64,000 nt of DNA from Neostapfia colusana (taxonomy: Eukaryota; Streptophyta; Magnoliopsida; Poales; Poaceae), in assembly GCA_030760725.1 (NCBI GenBank), contig JASWHV010000005.1, positions 87,488,622 through 87,552,621 on the forward strand, read 5' to 3'. Positions within the stretch are counted from its first letter, which is position 1. Each line of letters starts with the position of its first letter. Positions 60,598 through 64,000 of this stretch are shown piece after piece. Both the position numbers and the translations under genes were made by a program. A model generated the notes under the pieces. That model made no database searches, was not told the origin of the DNA, and saw only the letters and a program-made list of their open reading frames with translations.

Positions 60598-61224
60598 GTA
60601 TAAACTCGGCTCTTCCTCCTACACCGGTGTAATGGTGAGGTTATGGACATGTGACTTCTGACTCAGCGCGTCAGCAACCACGTTCTCCTTGCCGGGGTGG
60701 TAATGAATCTCAATCTCATAATCTTTGATTAGTTCTAACCACCTCCTTTGCCTCATATTCAGCCCCTTCTGGGTGAAAATATACTTCAAGCTCTTTTGGT
60801 CGGTCTAGAGATGCACCAAATTTCCCAGGAGATAGTTCCTCCACATTTTCAGCGCCAAAACCACAGCAGCGAGCTCAAGATCATGAGTCGGATGGTGCTG
60901 CTCATGGTTTCGGAGTTGGCGTGAACCATAGGCGACCACACATCCTTCTTGCATCAACACGCAGCCGAGCCCGATGCCGGACGCATCAGAATACACGTCG
61001 AAGGGCTTAGTTGTATCCGGTTGAGCTAAGACCGGGGCTGTTGTGAGATGCTTCACTAATGCCTGGAACGCTCCTTCACACGCCGTGTTCCAAACGTATT
61101 TTGTTCCCTTCTTCAACAATTCTGTCATCGGCTTAGCAAGCTTGGAGAAGCTTGGAATGAATCTCCGGTAATATCCCGCTAAACCGAGTAAGCTTCTGAC
61201 TTCATGGACAGAAGTAGGGGCTTT
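60598..61224 (-). pseudogene. Tekay-3 RNase H
   Basis: 61128-60805 shows FDVYSDASGIGLGCVLMQ and HDLELAAVVLAL; the frame stops at LVHL where relatives have LYTDH. Past the stop the same frame recovers RNase H-like sequence to about 60620, with another stop near 60620. A frameshift near 61200 separates it from RT. Confidence 0.85.
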
Positions 61225-61959
61225 TCATTTCAGCACTTGCTCAATTTTGCTTGGATCAACCGCAATGCCTTCCGCTGAGATGATATGTCCCAAAAATGGC
61301 ACTTGGCTGATCCAGAACTCACATTTGCTGAACTTGGCATATAGCTTATAGTCCCGCAGCCGTTGAAGAATGATCCTCAAGTGTTCAGCGTGTTCTTCTT
61401 CTGTCTTAGAGTAAACGAAGATATCATCAATGAACACCACAACGAACTTGTCCAGCTCCGGCATGAACACTGAGTTCATGAGGTACATGAAATGTGCCGG
61501 AGCACCAAAAGACATAACGAGATATTCATATAAACCATATCTCGTCGAGAAGGCAGTGTTCGGGATATCCTCCACTCGGATTTTTATTTGATGATATCCA
61601 GAGCGAAGGTCCATCTTGGAGAACACACTTGCACCCACAAGCTGATGAAACAAGATGTCAATGCGGGGCAGTGGGTATTTGTTCTTGATGGTGACGGCGT
61701 TGAGCGGCCGGTAATCCACACACAGCCTCAAGGTTTCATCCTTCTTCTTTACGAACAGCGCTGAGCATCCCCAAGGCGAGGAACTCGGTCTAATGAAACC
61801 TTTGCTCAACAGATCATTGAGCTGTTCTTTCAGTTCAGCCAGCTCGTTTGGAGCCATTTTGTATGATCTCCGTGATATGAGCGTAGTCCCGGGTGCAAGC
61901 TCAATCTTGAACTTGACATCCCGCTGAGGTACCATGCCCGGAAGATCATCCGGAAACAC
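61225..61959 (-). pseudogene. Tekay-3 reverse transcriptase
   Basis: Shows LCVDYRPLNAVTIKNKYPLP, SKMDLRSGYHQIKI, catalytic VVFIDDIFVYS and thumb HIISAEGIAVDPSKI. The usual MSFGLTNAPAHF reads MSFG-APAHF, an in-frame loss of three residues next to the active site, likely harmful to the enzyme. The frame ends near 61225 at a frameshift. Confidence 0.92.
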
Positions 61960-62285
61960 ATCAGGGTACTCCTGGACTACGGGGATATCCTCTAACTTGA
62001 GAGCTTCAGTGTTATTAATTCCTGAAACTTCCTGGATCGGGTTGTCTAATATGAGGGACTGCGGACGGTGTAATGGGGGAGTTAAGGTGAACCATCCGTG
62101 ATAACGTCTCTAGGACAGCGCCATGGTAGCTTAGCCATGACATTTCTAAGATTGCATCAATCTTCTGCCCCTCAAGAATAATCATAGTGGTGGGATATAT
62201 CTTCCCACCTAAGCACAGTGGTGCTTTCGGAATCATCATAGTTGCTGAAATCTTTCCTCCCAGTGAGAAGATCATATAAGAGCAC
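61960..62285 (-). pseudogene. Tekay-3 protease C-terminal fragment
   Basis: The minus-strand frame 62015-62275 reads KIDAILEMSWLSYHGAVLET, where relatives have ILGM. The N-terminal part with the active site is beyond the LTR-D insertion at 62286. Confidence 0.8.
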
Positions 62286-64000
62286 TAACACGACCCCACG
62301 GTCTTGTCGAGCCAGGATCACGCTGAGGGGTGCTGCGTTGCACAGCACCGGATAACACATGTCAAAGGTACAAAGCGGAAGCAAAATTTTATTACATAAA
62401 CAAGTTTATGAACATGTTTACATCAAAATAAGTTCAGTCTACACTCACGGGCGTAGACTAAGCATCAAGTGCATGTTCAGCCCTTGAACGTGTCCTTGCT
62501 AGCACACACGCACACTAACTCTGCGGCGTGCACGACTCCCACTCGACGGGGTTCCCTCCTGGGGTTCTGTCTCCTCTTCGGGAGTCCCTTCCTCATAGAA
62601 CCCTGCAAAAGCTTCAAACACAAGCAGTGAGCACGAAGGCTCAGCAAGTCTGACCCATCTCACCTAACATGGCACTTCTACATGAGGGGTGACGGGTACA
62701 TGAGGTAAAAATCATTTGCAAGGACTCGCCTAATTAGTAGAACCTTACTTTCAAGTTTTAGCAGCAGGTTGTGGAGAACCTTACGCTAAGGCACATGAGA
62801 GAGCCGCAATCAAACAAGAAACGCTTTTCTCTCATGTACTTTACCCAAAGTTGAAAAGAACTTTAGTTAGCTCTAAACTACAACAAACCATTAACAAGCA
62901 AAGTCCATCTTTCAATCAGCAGCATTTTAACATGTAACTAGCCTGTTCTTTCTACGTCACGGTACAGTGAACAAGTGGTACTCACTGACCACGAGGGACG
63001 GCGATTATAATCGATTTACACCTGCAGGGTTACCCGAACAACCCGTCACATACCCCCGTACTCGATGTTGCCAACAACAACCATCACGGACGCCGTACAC
63101 GACTACCTTTCGCCCGTTAGCCAAATGTTGAACCGGTCCAATCGTCCCGAGCAAGAGGTCTCTGCACGCGCATCTCAGTGACGCCAGCCGATTTGCACCT
63201 CGAGCTCTCAACCTACCCTCTGAACGACCAGCTATGCCTCAACACCCAGCTACCCGAGTTACATCAGTTCCCCGGATCCCATATAGCCGGTAGGTCTTCG
63301 GTACTGTTCGAGCTTGTTCAACAGGCCCGCACACGGCTCGGTCCTCAATTGACACAAGCGGAGCTACAGCACACAGGCCCCAAAGTCCTGTTGCCCTTAC
63401 CCTCCGCTTGGTCTCATTATGTTGCCATGTGTTTCATGTGCTATCACTACCCGAGTCGAGTGCCTCTAGCCTATGCTCGCGAGTAGTTTCAACTATTCGA
63501 CTTGTACCGAATCCTACTCTATCTTAGCAATGCAGTGGCTAACGAGGTTTTCAATCCTAATCCCCACCCATGGTTTTCTTGGCTATGCATTTGGGTTTCC
63601 AAACAAGACTCTAATGCAAAGAATAATAGTATTCAAAGATGTGCTCAAAACAATAAACCTTTATAAAAAGGTTAATGCAAACCGGAGCTTGCCTTGCTGC
63701 TCTTGGTCGTAGGCTAGCTGCTCCTCTGGCGTAACGAAGTCTAGGACTTCGGGTTCCTCCTCGACCTTAGCGACTACATGATAGAAGCAATACATGTATT
63801 AATTTAAATGCAGTTGTATTAACTTTTAACTTGTGAAGTCTATAACTCTTACTAGACAAGCCCAATGACTGTGAAATTTTTACTGTGGCTTGGTTACAAC
63901 CTAAACAGAGACTTGGTCAAGTTTTAGTTGCAGCAAAGCTCATTTGAGCCCTCCACAATTAATCATGTACTTGACCTTAATTGAAGGCTTTTAGGGTGTT
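62286..64000 (-). repeat. LTR-D copy inserted in Tekay-3 protease, cut by the window end
   Basis: From 62286 the sequence follows LTR-D (compare 29911-31650). The first bases are TAACAC instead of TGACAC, a G-to-A change at the terminal dinucleotide. AGCAC (62281-62285) would be the TSD. Palindrome at 63002-63013 and hairpin TGAGC-ACGAAG-GCTCA at 62628-62643. Whether it is solo or the edge of a full element cannot be told. Confidence 0.85.
63002..63013. promoter_or_regulatory. Conserved LTR palindrome, LTR-D third copy
   Basis: CGATTATAATCG with the same flanks as 30630-30641. Confidence 0.6.

Larger units (their letters stand above)
55316..64000 (-). mobile_element. Tekay-3: third Tekay-type chromovirus, partial, running out of the window
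   Basis: It begins TGTGGCGGACC after TCACA (55311-55315, presumed TSD; the partner is outside the window). LTR 55316-59044, PPT, then integrase, RNase H, RT and protease on the minus strand up to 62285, where an LTR-D is inserted. Gag and 5' LTR are not in the window. The pol resembles Tekay-2 but has more frameshifts and stops, so it is older or a sister family. Confidence 0.9.

Overview
The window is plant nuclear DNA, most likely from a grass: a GC-rich coding style combined with very long LTRs, and Ty3/gypsy elements of the Tat and Tekay (Del-type chromovirus) lineages. I recognise no host gene, rRNA or tRNA gene. Practically all 64 kb is a stack of LTR retrotransposons nested inside one another. 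Element borders were placed from TG...CA termini, 5-bp target-site duplications (TSDs), primer-binding sites (PBS), polypurine tracts (PPT) and re-joining of interrupted reading frames.

Layout. (0) The oldest layer is an LTR of a family called here LTR-C, split into 1-1257 and 54974-55315. (1) A Tat-lineage element in minus orientation, 1258-54973 (TSD CATGT), sits in it. Without its passengers it is about 13.7 kb: 5' LTR 53782-54973, gag, protease, RT, degenerate RNase H, archaeal-type RNase H, integrase, then an antisense plus-strand gene at 2941-6077, then 3' LTR 1258-2458. (2) Three insertions interrupt the Tat element: Tekay-1 (8899-26499, TSD TCGCC), Tekay-2 (28360-46660, TSD AGGCC) and a solo LTR-D (49211-53266, TSD CATCC). 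(3) Tekay-1 carries a solo LTR-C (10959-14388, TSD TCTAA) in one LTR and a solo LTR of its own family (18179-21213, TSD CATCC) between protease and RT. Tekay-2 carries a solo LTR-D (29911-33945, TSD TTATA) in one LTR. (4) On the right, Tekay-3 (55316 to beyond the window) cut the LTR-C again and was itself hit by an LTR-D copy at 62286.

How the parts work. The gag-pol pieces encode the usual Ty3/gypsy cycle: capsid, aspartic protease, reverse transcriptase with RNase H, and integrase, with a C-terminal chromodomain in the Tekay elements. All are damaged by stops or frameshifts; Tekay-2 is closest to intact, with two frameshifts. The striking exception is the antisense gene of the Tat element. 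It stays open over about 3.1 kb, has a plausible 80-bp GT-AG intron, and would encode a protein of about 1018 residues with a plant 'putative gypsy type transposon' domain and a long coiled coil.

Most interesting structure. First, five LTR families share a module in which a 12-bp palindrome (11 bp in one) is kept although its sequence differs in every family, which is covariation-like. Second, a neighbouring TGAG...CTCA hairpin followed by GCAAGT is also shared. Third, the U3 regions of the unrelated Tat and Tekay-1 elements both carry tandem arrays of GAGCTC plus G-box/ABRE-like ACGTG motifs upstream of a TATA box. Fourth, the degenerate Tat RNase H contains a perfect-frame 9 x 21-bp minisatellite.
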